In this document: positions 47,175 to 54,831 of the stretch, in pieces
How the letters are laid out: every line of letters starts with the position of its first letter
Position numbering within the stretch: the first letter of the stretch is position 1
Assembly: GCA_020852175.1 (NCBI GenBank)
Contig: JADZBH010000009.1
Location: forward strand, 35,765-99,764
Reading direction: 5' to 3'
DNA: 64,000 nt
DNA from: Bryobacterales bacterium
GTDB lineage: Bacteria; Acidobacteriota; Terriglobia; Bryobacterales; Bryobacteraceae
The notes under the pieces: model-generated
The model's input: only the letters and a program-made list of their open reading frames with translations
Told to the model about the DNA's origin: nothing
Databases searched by the model: none
Made by a program: the position numbers and the translations under genes

Positions 47175-47692
47175 CTGGCCGCCTCCCTTCTCACCCATTC
47201 TCCGCCCATCAGTTCCAGCAGCCTTTGCCGGCACCGGTGGTCCCAGGTGTAGACCGTGTTGATCGACCCGGCGCCCATCTCCCGCCGGATCTCCTCGAAG
47301 CTCTTGTCCTCCAGCTTCAGCCGGAACAGCTCACGGCACCGGCCGTCCAGCTTCCCGACGGCCGCCTCCAGCCGCGCCTGCAACTCCTTCCTCTCCAAAG
47401 CCACGGCCTGGCTCACGGCGCCATCGGCCAGCGGCAACTCTTCGACCTGCTCCGTGTTCCACTCGCCCCTTCGCGCCGCTTTCCGCCGGAACTCGGCCAG
47501 TTTGAATCGCAGCACCTGAAACGCCAGCGGCAGCAGATCCTCGGCCCGGTCCTTGTCGCCATACCTGGTCTCCAGCACAAGCAGGGTCTCCTGGGCCATA
47601 TCCTCGGCCCACTCCCTCCCTAAGTGGGATGACGCGTAGGCCACCATCCTTTCACGCAACGTGGCCAGAATCTGTTCCCGTGTGCCGGTCAA
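47171..47692 (-). CDS. ECF-type RNA polymerase sigma factor (cassette 1)
   Basis: The protein from TTG 47692 is 173 residues; an ATG at 47779 would add 29 residues that do not look like the family and would overlap the divergent gene's start. Region 2 is visible as AEDMAQETLLVLETRYGD and FQVLRFKLAEFRRK; region 4 as CRELFRLKLEDKSFEEIRREMGAGSINTVYTWDHRCRQ. GGTGAG lies just upstream of the TTG. It is translationally coupled to the anti-sigma gene, as is usual. Confidence 0.85.
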   Translation of the reverse strand: MTGTREQILATLRERMVAYASSHLGREWAEDMAQETLLVLETRYGDKDRAEDLLPLAFQVLRFKLAEFRRKAARRGEWNTEQVEELPLADGAVSQAVALERKELQARLEAAVGKLDGRCRELFRLKLEDKSFEEIRREMGAGSINTVYTWDHRCRQRLLELMGGEWVRREAAR

Positions 47693-47763
47693 GCCCTCAC
47701 CGCCCGGCCGCCGCGGCCCGCCCCAGTCCGGTTCCCGGCAGTCACCGCAAGCGGCATGGGCAA

Positions 47764-47771
47764 AGTATACT
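47764..47771. promoter_or_regulatory. Palindromic -10 (AGTATACT) between divergent sigma and DUF1080 genes
   Basis: The plus strand TATACT at 47766-47771 ends six bases before the DUF1080 ATG at 47778 (leaderless). The minus strand also reads TATACT, which would give the sigma mRNA a leader of about 70 nt to the TTG at 47692. One short sequence may thus serve both directions. Confidence 0.45.
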
Positions 47772-47777
47772 GCACGC

Positions 47778-48722
47778 ATGCGTTCGCGCCGCACCTTCCT
47801 CGCATCGCTCCCCCTCATGGCCGCCGCCCCGCTTCCGGGCGCTGGCGGCGACTTCAACGGCCGCTGGAACATCACCGTCGAAAAGGAGCCTCGCGGCCGC
47901 GTCTGGTGGCTCGAAGTCGAAGCCGCCGGCACCCAGGCCATGCGGGGAAAATTCGTCGGCGCGCCGGGTGGCCAGATGGACGTGATCCCCGTGCTGCGCA
48001 TCGAAGGCGACGAGCTCGTCTGGATCTTCGAACGCGCGGGCAAGAAGCTGTCCTACCGCGCCCGCCTCTCGACGGCCGGGACTCTCGAAGGCACGTTCCA
48101 GACCGAGGGCTCGCCCACCGTGCTCCGCTTTACGGGCCGCCGCTCGCCCATCCTTCGCGACCATGACGACGGCTCCTGGGTTCCCGGCAAACCCGTCGAA
48201 CTGTTCAACGGACGCGACCTCACGGGCTGGGCGCCGCGCTTCCCCGGACGTCCCATGGAATGGTTCGTCGAAAACGGCAGTCTGAAGAACAAGCCCCGCG
48301 CCTCCGACATCGCCACCAACGCCAGGTTCGGCAACTTCAAACTTCACATCGAATTCAAGGTGGCCCAGGACTCCAACTCCGGCATCGGCCTCCGCGCCCG
48401 CTATGAGGTCCAGATCTACGGCGACCACGGCCATCCGCCCTCCCTGCATGGCAACGGCGCACTCTATTCCCGCATTCCGCCCAAGGTCAATGCCACGCTC
48501 GCGCCCGAGCAGTGGCAAACCTACGTGATCACCCTCATCGGCCGCGAACTCACCGTCGTGCTGAACGGCAAGACGCTGCACGATCACGTCGAAATCGAAG
48601 GTCTCACCGCCATGGCCACCGACGCCGATGAATCCGCGCCGGGCCCGCTGGCGCTCCAGGGCGACCACGGCCCGGTTGAGTTCCGCAAGATCACGCTGAC
48701 GCCGCTGGTGAAGAAGCGGTAG
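47778..48722 (+). CDS. DUF1080 (3-keto-disaccharide hydrolase-like) exported protein
   Basis: A 314-residue protein with a signal peptide (MRSRRTFLASLPLMAAAP, twin-arginine-like). A first beta domain (about 25-125) has GRWNITVEKEP. The second part is DUF1080 (about 138-312): VELFNGRDLTGWAPR, FGNFKLHIEFKVAQDSNSGIGLRARYEVQIYGD and PLALQGDHGPVEFRKI. The family is a LamG-like jelly roll; some members hydrolyse 3-keto-glycosides. The function here is inferred from the family only. Confidence 0.9.
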   Translation: MRSRRTFLASLPLMAAAPLPGAGGDFNGRWNITVEKEPRGRVWWLEVEAAGTQAMRGKFVGAPGGQMDVIPVLRIEGDELVWIFERAGKKLSYRARLSTAGTLEGTFQTEGSPTVLRFTGRRSPILRDHDDGSWVPGKPVELFNGRDLTGWAPRFPGRPMEWFVENGSLKNKPRASDIATNARFGNFKLHIEFKVAQDSNSGIGLRARYEVQIYGDHGHPPSLHGNGALYSRIPPKVNATLAPEQWQTYVITLIGRELTVVLNGKTLHDHVEIEGLTAMATDADESAPGPLALQGDHGPVEFRKITLTPLVKKR

Positions 48723-48747
48723 CCGCCGGTGCTCCGCGGCAGTACGG

Positions 48748-48753
48748 CATAAT
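48748..48753 (+). promoter_or_regulatory. -10-like CATAAT ending 5 nt before the glcE start
   Basis: CATAAT, then AGCCA, then ATG at 48759; another leaderless-type arrangement. Confidence 0.45.
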
Positions 48754-48758
48754 AGCCA

Positions 48759-49865
48759 ATGGCCCACACGATTTCCCCGTCTCAGCCGGAGGAACTCGCC
48801 CAGGCACTCGCCTCGGCCCGCGCCTCCGGCCTTTCCATCGCTCTCACCGGCGCAGGCTCGAAGTCCGGTTATGGAGGTCCGGCCGCGCCCGCCGGGACCA
48901 TCCTCTCCACAGCGGGGCTCAACCGCATTCTCCAGTACGAACCGCACGATCTCACCATCTCCGTCGAGGCCGGACTCCCCTGGGCCGCACTCGAACGCAC
49001 GCTCGCCGCCAACAACCAATCCATTCCTTTCGATCCGCCTTTCTCCCGCTCGGCCACGGTCGGCGGCGCGGTCGCGGCCGGACTCTCTGGCGCCCGCCGT
49101 CTCAAGACCGGTTCGATTCGCGATCTCGTCATCGGCATGACCTTCGCCACGCTGGAAGGCAAGCTGGTCCAGACCGGCGGCATGGTTGTCAAAAACGTCG
49201 CCGGGCTCGACATGGCCAAGCTCATGACCGGCTCCTGGGGCACCCTGGCGGCCATCGTCAGCGTGAACTTCAAACTCATCCCCTCGCCTCCGCTCACACG
49301 CACGTTCCTGCTGCCGGCCTCGCGTCTGGACGGCGCGCAGCGCGGCCTACTTCAACCCATCGCCTACGACCTTCGCAAGCTGCCCCGCCAGCCCGCCCAG
49401 TTGCTGATCCAGTGCGCGGGAACCGAAGCCGTCATTGCCCGTTGCACGCGCGAACTGCCGGGTGCCGAATCGCTGGAAGGTGCGGCTGAAACAGCCCTCT
49501 GGGACGAGGTGCGCGAGTTTGGCCCCCGATTTCTGGCCGCCCATCCGGAGGGCGTCATCGTGCGCGCACCCTGCATCCTCTCGCAAACGGCGCCGCTCGT
49601 CGAGACGCTTCCCTTTTCGGGTATCGCCCGCGCCGGCAACGGCATTGTTCATGCTGCCTTCCCATCGCCCGGCGAAGCGCTGGACTGGATGAGCCTGTGC
49701 CGGGCGCGTGAGGTCGCGCCGGTCGTCGAAGCCGCCCCCCCATCGTTTCCCCTGGAGCAACGCTGGCCCAACCCGGGCGCCGATTTCGCACTCATGGAGC
49801 AACTGAAGTCGATGTTCGACCCCACGCACATACTGAACAAGGGGCGCCTTTATGGACGCATTTGA
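48759..49865 (+). CDS. glcE: Glycolate oxidase FAD-binding subunit GlcE
   Basis: A 368-residue FAD_binding_4 protein. The flavin-binding region shows LTGAGSKSGYGG, then DLTISVEAGLPW and SATVGGAVAAGLSGARRL. GTGSIRDLVIGM-type and GGMVVKNVAGLDMAKLMTGSWGTL segments are diagnostic of GlcE. With GlcF it forms a membrane-associated glycolate dehydrogenase with GlcD. The glcD gene is not adjacent. It overlaps glcF by 14 bp. Confidence 0.93.
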   Translation: MAHTISPSQPEELAQALASARASGLSIALTGAGSKSGYGGPAAPAGTILSTAGLNRILQYEPHDLTISVEAGLPWAALERTLAANNQSIPFDPPFSRSATVGGAVAAGLSGARRLKTGSIRDLVIGMTFATLEGKLVQTGGMVVKNVAGLDMAKLMTGSWGTLAAIVSVNFKLIPSPPLTRTFLLPASRLDGAQRGLLQPIAYDLRKLPRQPAQLLIQCAGTEAVIARCTRELPGAESLEGAAETALWDEVREFGPRFLAAHPEGVIVRAPCILSQTAPLVETLPFSGIARAGNGIVHAAFPSPGEALDWMSLCRAREVAPVVEAAPPSFPLEQRWPNPGADFALMEQLKSMFDPTHILNKGRLYGRI

Positions 49866-51132
49866 CATACTTCGCGACAAGCCCCAACAGGCCGATCTCG
49901 ACAAGTGCGTCCATTGCGGACTCTGCCTGAACTCCTGCCCCACCTACCGCGAACTGGGCATCGAGATGGACTCTCCGCGCGGCCGCATCTACCAGATGAA
50001 TCTGGTCGCCGCGGGCGCTCCCATCACCGCCGGCTACAGGGAGCATCTGGATCTCTGCCTCGCCTGCCGGGGGTGTGAATCCGCCTGCCCGTCCGGCGTT
50101 CAGTACGGCCGCCTGATCGAGGACGCACGCGCACAAATCGAAGCCACACGTCCGCGTTCGCTGCCGGTGCGCTGGCTCCGCCGTTTTGTGTTCGGCACGC
50201 TGCTTCCCTCCCGCACGCTGCTCCGGCTGGCGGCGTTGCAGCTTGCCATCTACCAGCGCAGCGGCCTTCAGTCGCTGGTGCGGACGCTCGGCCTGCTGCG
50301 CCCGCTCGGCCTGGAGAAGCTCGACGAACTTTCGCCCAGCGCGGAGTTCCCAACCTTTTTCTCGCAATACGGCAAGGTCTTCCCGGCGCATGGCGAACGC
50401 CGCTACAAGGTCGCCCTGCTGGGCGGCTGCATCGCCAATGTCAGCTTCGCCCGGTTGAACGAGGCCACTGTGCGTGTGCTGCAAGCCAACGGCTGCGAGG
50501 TTCATGTTCCCAGCGGGCAAACCTGTTGCGGCGCGCTCGCCCTGCACGCCGGGGTGCGCGGCACGGCCCGCCGCCTGGCCGCCCAAAACGTCCAGGCGCT
50601 GTCGGGCGCCGGCTTTGACGCCCTCATCACGAACGCCGCCGGGTGCGGTTCCACGCTCAAGGAGTACGATCACCTGCTGGGCACGGCGGAGGCGCGGCGT
50701 TTCTCTTCGCTGGTGAAAGACATCAACGAGTTCCTCGCTTCCATCGAACTGGCTCCGCCCCCCACGCCGGTTCCTCTCCGCGTCACCTACCAGGACTCCT
50801 GCCACCTCTGCCACGGCCAGAAGATTCGTTCGGCCCCCCGCAAACTGCTGAACGCCATTCCCGGGCTGACCTTCGTCGAAATGCCCGGTTCGGAGCTGTG
50901 CTGCGGCTCGGCGGGGATCTACAACATCGTGCAGAACGAGATGTCGATGAAACTCCTCGACAAAAAGATGGCCGCCATCGCCACCACCCAGGCCGCCGCC
51001 ATCGCCACGGCCAACCCAGGGTGTATGATTCAACTCACTGCTGGCGCCAGGCTCAACAACACCGGGCAGACTGTCCACCACGTCGTCGAACTGCTCGACC
51101 GCGCCTACTCCACAGTCCGGAACTCTGAATGA
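49852..51132 (+). CDS. glcF: Glycolate oxidase iron-sulfur subunit GlcF
   Basis: A 426-residue Fe-S protein. The two 4Fe-4S sites are CVHCGLCLNSCPTYRELG (about 16-33) and CLACRGCESACPSGVQYG (about 66-83). Two CCG domains follow, with CCGALALHAG and LCCGSAGIYN as the clearest. It passes electrons from the GlcD/GlcE flavins. It overlaps the next gene by 4 bp, although that gene has no obvious link to glycolate. Confidence 0.95.
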   Translation: MDAFDILRDKPQQADLDKCVHCGLCLNSCPTYRELGIEMDSPRGRIYQMNLVAAGAPITAGYREHLDLCLACRGCESACPSGVQYGRLIEDARAQIEATRPRSLPVRWLRRFVFGTLLPSRTLLRLAALQLAIYQRSGLQSLVRTLGLLRPLGLEKLDELSPSAEFPTFFSQYGKVFPAHGERRYKVALLGGCIANVSFARLNEATVRVLQANGCEVHVPSGQTCCGALALHAGVRGTARRLAAQNVQALSGAGFDALITNAAGCGSTLKEYDHLLGTAEARRFSSLVKDINEFLASIELAPPPTPVPLRVTYQDSCHLCHGQKIRSAPRKLLNAIPGLTFVEMPGSELCCGSAGIYNIVQNEMSMKLLDKKMAAIATTQAAAIATANPGCMIQLTAGARLNNTGQTVHHVVELLDRAYSTVRNSE

Positions 51133-52877
51133 CATTCCCCTTTCCCCGCCTGCTCCTTGTCCTTGCCACGCTGGTTGCGCTTGCGCCCGCGACCCTCGCC
51201 GCCCAGCCCGGCGAGTTGAAGGACTCCTCCGGCAACGTCATCATCAAGTACGCCGTCGAGGCGCCCGCGGTCATCACCTCGGCCTCGGACCCGGCGCGCC
51301 AGTTCGGCCTCTTCCTCTGCTTCCCCGAGCATGACCGGCCGGTGGACGACGAAATTCTCCCAGTGCGCGAAGCGCTCCGGCGCGCGGGCCTGCTCGACCG
51401 CTACGTCATCCTCGCCGGCGGCCCCCAGCAGCGCAAGTTCGGCCCCCAGGATCACGAGCCCATTCAGAAGCTGCTCGCCTGGGCGTTGAAAACCTATCCA
51501 ATCAACCCGCGCCGCGTGTATATGTACGGCAAGGGCGAAGGCGGCAAGATCTCGGGCGAGTTTTCGATGCTGCACCCGGATCTGATCGCGGGTTCCATCA
51601 GCTATAGCTGGGGCTGGTGGCGCATGACGCCCGAACTCACCGAATCCCTCGACGCCGCCCGCAGCAAGCCCGAGGTGTACATGGTGCTCGGACTGCGCGA
51701 TCTTTCCTACCACCTCACCAACGTTCGCGATGCCTACTCGCGCACCTACGCCAAGGGCTACCACGTCATCTACCGCGAGTTCGCCGATCTCGGCGCCCGT
51801 ACCTACCATCAGCCCTCCAACGACGACGCGATCGCCTGGGCCACCCGCCTCCGCCACAAGACCATACCCCTTTCACGCCAGGAAAGCGCCCTGCTGGCTC
51901 AAACCGCCGCCGCGCCGAGGATCGTGAATGGCCGCTTCCCCGCGCTCTCCCTGGTTGGCGGAGCACCGGCCGGGGTTCTCCTGCGCAAATTTCTCTCGTC
52001 TCCCGATGCTGCTTTCCGCGCAGCCGCCGCCCGCACGGCCTACGACGCCATCTTCGATGAAGAGACGATGGCGGCGCTGGGCCGCGCCTCGGTGGACGCC
52101 GATGCCACGGTTCGCCGGGAGGCTCTCCGGTCGCTTGCTCTTCAGGCCAACTGGCGCTCCGCCGCCGCGCAACAGGCTCTCGTCGATCTCGCGCTGGTTC
52201 CCTCGCGCGCCATCGACCCCGGCGACCGCGTCACCGCCGCCGATGGCATCATTTTCGCCCTGCGTCTTCAGATCAACGGCCACCGCCAGGATCCGTCGCT
52301 GTTCGCCGCGCTCGTCAAGCTTCTGTCCAGCGAGGACGAGCGGCTCCGCACCATGGCCGGCAACTTTCTGGCTCCCATCCGCGACCCGGATTTCCGCGGC
52401 GACCTGGGACGCCCCGAGAACAAGACGCCGGAAGGCGGTTGGGACCTGTGGCTGCAAACCACCACGGCGCGCGCTCTGGATTACTTTGCCGGGTATGCCG
52501 CGTGTCCCGGCGCCGCCGAGGCCCGCATCCGGAAGTACTGCGACGGCGGCGCTTTCCTGACAGGCCGCGACCCCGCCACCGGGGCCGTCACGGCCCAGAA
52601 GCCCGCCGAGGGCTTCCGCCTGACCCTCGAAGCCGCCGAGGCCGGTTACGTTCCCGCGCAGGCCATGCTCGGCATGTTGTACGCCATCGCCAAGGGCACG
52701 GAGCAGAATCTTCCGCAGGCCCGCGTCTGGTGGCAGAAGGCCGCCGACGCAGGGCACGCGCTGGCCGCGCGGAATCTTTCCTCCCTCTATCGCGGCGCCG
52801 CGGGCGTCGCCTCCGACGCCAAGCTCACGCAGAAGTACCTGGATCAGTACACCGGTTCGCTTTCCGGAGGGAAATAG
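51129..52877 (+). CDS. Exported fusion protein: alpha/beta-hydrolase-like + HEAT-like + Sel1-like
   Basis: A 582-residue protein with a signal peptide (1-24). Residues about 45-250 have an alpha/beta-hydrolase-type pattern, but the nucleophile elbow reads G-K-G-E-G-G with Glu137 where Ser would be. The middle (about 275-400) has repeated helices (AAARTAYDAIFDEETMAALG; DADATVRREALRSLA) like HEAT repeats. The C-terminal region (about 500-570) has Sel1-type repeats (AGYVPAQAMLGMLYAI; AADAGHALAARNLSSLY). It follows glcF with a 4-bp overlap. A scaffold role is likely if the hydrolase is inactive. Confidence 0.85.
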   Translation: MTFPFPRLLLVLATLVALAPATLAAQPGELKDSSGNVIIKYAVEAPAVITSASDPARQFGLFLCFPEHDRPVDDEILPVREALRRAGLLDRYVILAGGPQQRKFGPQDHEPIQKLLAWALKTYPINPRRVYMYGKGEGGKISGEFSMLHPDLIAGSISYSWGWWRMTPELTESLDAARSKPEVYMVLGLRDLSYHLTNVRDAYSRTYAKGYHVIYREFADLGARTYHQPSNDDAIAWATRLRHKTIPLSRQESALLAQTAAAPRIVNGRFPALSLVGGAPAGVLLRKFLSSPDAAFRAAAARTAYDAIFDEETMAALGRASVDADATVRREALRSLALQANWRSAAAQQALVDLALVPSRAIDPGDRVTAADGIIFALRLQINGHRQDPSLFAALVKLLSSEDERLRTMAGNFLAPIRDPDFRGDLGRPENKTPEGGWDLWLQTTTARALDYFAGYAACPGAAEARIRKYCDGGAFLTGRDPATGAVTAQKPAEGFRLTLEAAEAGYVPAQAMLGMLYAIAKGTEQNLPQARVWWQKAADAGHALAARNLSSLYRGAAGVASDAKLTQKYLDQYTGSLSGGK

Positions 52878-52940
52878 ATCCTTCCGCGCGTGCCTCGGTT
52901 TCGCGACGAGCGAAGATGCCGCTTCGCCATCGAATGACGG

Positions 52941-53519
52941 TTATTCGTCCTCGTCCTTCGTGCGCCTTTTCAACTCCCGTTTGGTTACGTCCGGCAGGCC
53001 GATGTTGGGGATTCCGAACTTCCCGCCCAGTTCCTGAATCTGCTCCGGCCGGATGTCGCCCATGATGTTCACCACAGTCAATTCCTTCGGCTCGGCAGCG
53101 ATCACCACCAGCCCCTGGATCACATCGCCATTCGTCTTCATATAGACGCCCGTGTTCTCCCCGCCAGGCTTGCCGCTCCGGGTATCCACGATCTTGTTCC
53201 AGCCGCCTCCGTTGTACTGAGAACGAAACTTCTCCACGTCGCCGAGCGAATACTCGCCCGCTGAGTTGAACCGGAAGACCCGCACATAAATGCCGCGCAG
53301 ATTCTTCAGCAGGTCCTTCACCGCCGCCTCGTCGCCCCCCTCCTTGCCGGCCATGAACCGCCCCGCCATGCGCAGCATGTTTTCATCGAGGTTCACCTCG
53401 ACGGTCTCCGCCGCCTTCGGCGCCAGCTTCGACCAGTCGAAATCGAAGCCCTTCGGCTGCGCCCAGGCCCACGGCGCGCACAGCGCCACCGTCATCGCGA
53501 ATGCCAAGGTTCGTGTCAT
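52941..53519 (-). CDS. Exported DUF4252-like protein
   Basis: A 192-residue protein with a signal peptide (LAFAMTVALCAPWAWA). The body resembles DUF4252: AETVEVNLDENMLRMAGRF, LKNLRGIYVRVFRF, and ELTVVNIMGDIRPEQIQELGG. The family is found near sigma/anti-sigma pairs in Acidobacteria and Bacteroidetes and has no known function. It overlaps the anti-sigma-like gene by an ATGA and so forms the third member of cassette 2. Confidence 0.85.
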   Translation of the reverse strand: MTRTLAFAMTVALCAPWAWAQPKGFDFDWSKLAPKAAETVEVNLDENMLRMAGRFMAGKEGGDEAAVKDLLKNLRGIYVRVFRFNSAGEYSLGDVEKFRSQYNGGGWNKIVDTRSGKPGGENTGVYMKTNGDVIQGLVVIAAEPKELTVVNIMGDIRPEQIQELGGKFGIPNIGLPDVTKRELKRRTKDEDE

Positions 53520-53848
53520 TGCTCGCCTCTCCTCTCATTCACTCCCGCTACCCTGTGCTGCGCCAGCGTCAGCTTTTCGCCCGCGATCCGCAAGGCCAGC
53601 AGCAACTGCCGCTTCGCCTCCTGGCCCTGCCGGTATTGCTGGTAGCGCACGCCGCCGAAGGAGGCCAGCGCCAGCCCCGCCGCCAGCGCCAGGGCCAGCC
53701 ACGGCCGCCGGGGCGGCATCGTCGCGGGCTTCCCCCGTTCCGCCGCCGCCGTCTCCGGCAAACGTGCCATCACGCGCCCGGCGAATCCCTCGGGTGCGCG
53801 CTTTCGCCGTAGCGCCTCGCTCAGTTTGCGTTCGATTTCCTCGTTCAT
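53516..53848 (-). CDS. Short anti-sigma-like membrane protein
   Basis: A 110-residue protein with a helical N-terminus (EIERKLSEALRRKRAPEGF), one membrane helix (about 48-65, WLALALAAGLALASFGG) and a basic C-terminus. It has no zinc-binding His-Cys set. Size, place between sigma and DUF4252, and the two 4-bp overlaps suggest it regulates the sigma factor. Confidence 0.75.
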   Translation of the reverse strand: MNEEIERKLSEALRRKRAPEGFAGRVMARLPETAAAERGKPATMPPRRPWLALALAAGLALASFGGVRYQQYRQGQEAKRQLLLALRIAGEKLTLAQHRVAGVNERRGEQ

Positions 53849-54417
53849 ACCGCTTCTCGCTGAGTGAATTCCTGGCTTCCCAGACCGGCCCGCTCACAGG
53901 CCCTCCGCAACATGCCCAAAGCCCTGTGCAGGGTGCTCTTCACCGTGGCCACCGGCATCTCCAAAAGTACGGCGATCTCGCCCGGGTCCAGGTCTTCCTG
54001 ATACCGCAGGACCACGATCGCCCGGTGCTTCGCCGGCAGACGCTCCAGCAGCCGCCTCAGGCGAGCCGACAGCAGGACATCCTCCACTTCCGGCTCGATG
54101 CGTGGCTCCGGCAGATCCTCGATCCCTTGCGGCGCTCGGAACCTCCTGCGCCTTACCTCGTCAATACCGCGCCGGCTCGCCACCATGCGCAACCATCGCG
54201 CCAGGTGCACCGGACTTTCCATCGAGTTCAGGTTTTTGTGCAGCTCCAGGAAGACGTCCTGGGCGATCTCCTCGGCCACGGCCTCCTCGCCCAACATGTG
54301 GACAAGGAGGGAATACACCATGTTCTGGTGGAACTCCACCAGGAGCGCGAACGCGCCGCGGCCGCCCCGTTGGGCATCCCTCAGCGTGTCTGCGATCTGG
54401 GCCGGCTCCTCGCGCAT
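53845..54417 (-). CDS. ECF-type RNA polymerase sigma factor (cassette 2)
   Basis: A 190-residue sigma factor. Region 2: FALLVEFHQNMVYSLLVHMLG, AEEIAQDVFLELHKNL. Region 4: LERLPAKHRAIVVLRYQEDLDPGEIAVLLEMPVATVKSTLHRALGML. The linker is somewhat long and acidic (about 100-115). It leads cassette 2 (sigma, short membrane protein, DUF4252), all overlapping by 4 bp. Confidence 0.93.
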   Translation of the reverse strand: MREEPAQIADTLRDAQRGGRGAFALLVEFHQNMVYSLLVHMLGEEAVAEEIAQDVFLELHKNLNSMESPVHLARWLRMVASRRGIDEVRRRRFRAPQGIEDLPEPRIEPEVEDVLLSARLRRLLERLPAKHRAIVVLRYQEDLDPGEIAVLLEMPVATVKSTLHRALGMLRRACERAGLGSQEFTQREAV

Positions 54418-54489
54418 CCCGTACTCATTTTCTGTTACGGGCGGGAGGAGGGTTGAGTTGGCAGGAAAATTCTAAAGAAGCGGGCTGCT

Positions 54490-54759
54490 CTACACCCCAA
54501 ATTTCCGGAATTTAGCGTAGCAGCTATGGCAGCGCAACGCCTTCCAGCCAAAGACCCCCACAATTTCGTCAACCGGCGACGGCGACGCCGAATAGCGAAT
54601 CTTCGGCGACTTGCACGACGGACATTTTATACCCGCCCTCACCTTGGACGGCAACGGTGGCAAATGCCTCCGCTCGTGCAGGCTGTCGGAGGCCGGCATT
54701 TCTGTCGTTTGTGTGTTTCCACCACCAAGGTGGTGCGCAGCGTGGGCAGCTGAACTCAT
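54490..54759 (-). CDS. Small zinc-ribbon protein (89 aa)
   Basis: An 89-residue protein. The C-terminal half has two Cys pairs, CPSC (about 46-49) and CHSC (about 77-80), separated by a short linker with IRYSASPSPVDEIVGVFGWK. This is a zinc-ribbon-like fold. The N-terminus is disordered and His-rich (AAHAAHHLGG). No specific family is recognised. It stands between the sigma cassette and the TonB receptor gene. Confidence 0.7.
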   Translation of the reverse strand: MSSAAHAAHHLGGGNTQTTEMPASDSLHERRHLPPLPSKVRAGIKCPSCKSPKIRYSASPSPVDEIVGVFGWKALRCHSCYAKFRKFGV

Positions 54760-54796
54760 GTCTACAGAACCCTCTTGCGCACACTATCGGCTGCCT

Positions 54797-54826
54797 AAGG
54801 GGGGGAGTTTAGCCCCTCCCCCCTCT
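54797..54826 (-). terminator. GC-rich hairpin after the TonB receptor gene
   Basis: An inverted repeat of G/C runs (GGGGGGAG/CTCCCCCC with loop GGGCTAAA on the minus strand) lies a few bases after the stop codon of the receptor gene. The T-tract is weak (TTAGG). Confidence 0.6.
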
Positions 54827-54831
54827 TATGG

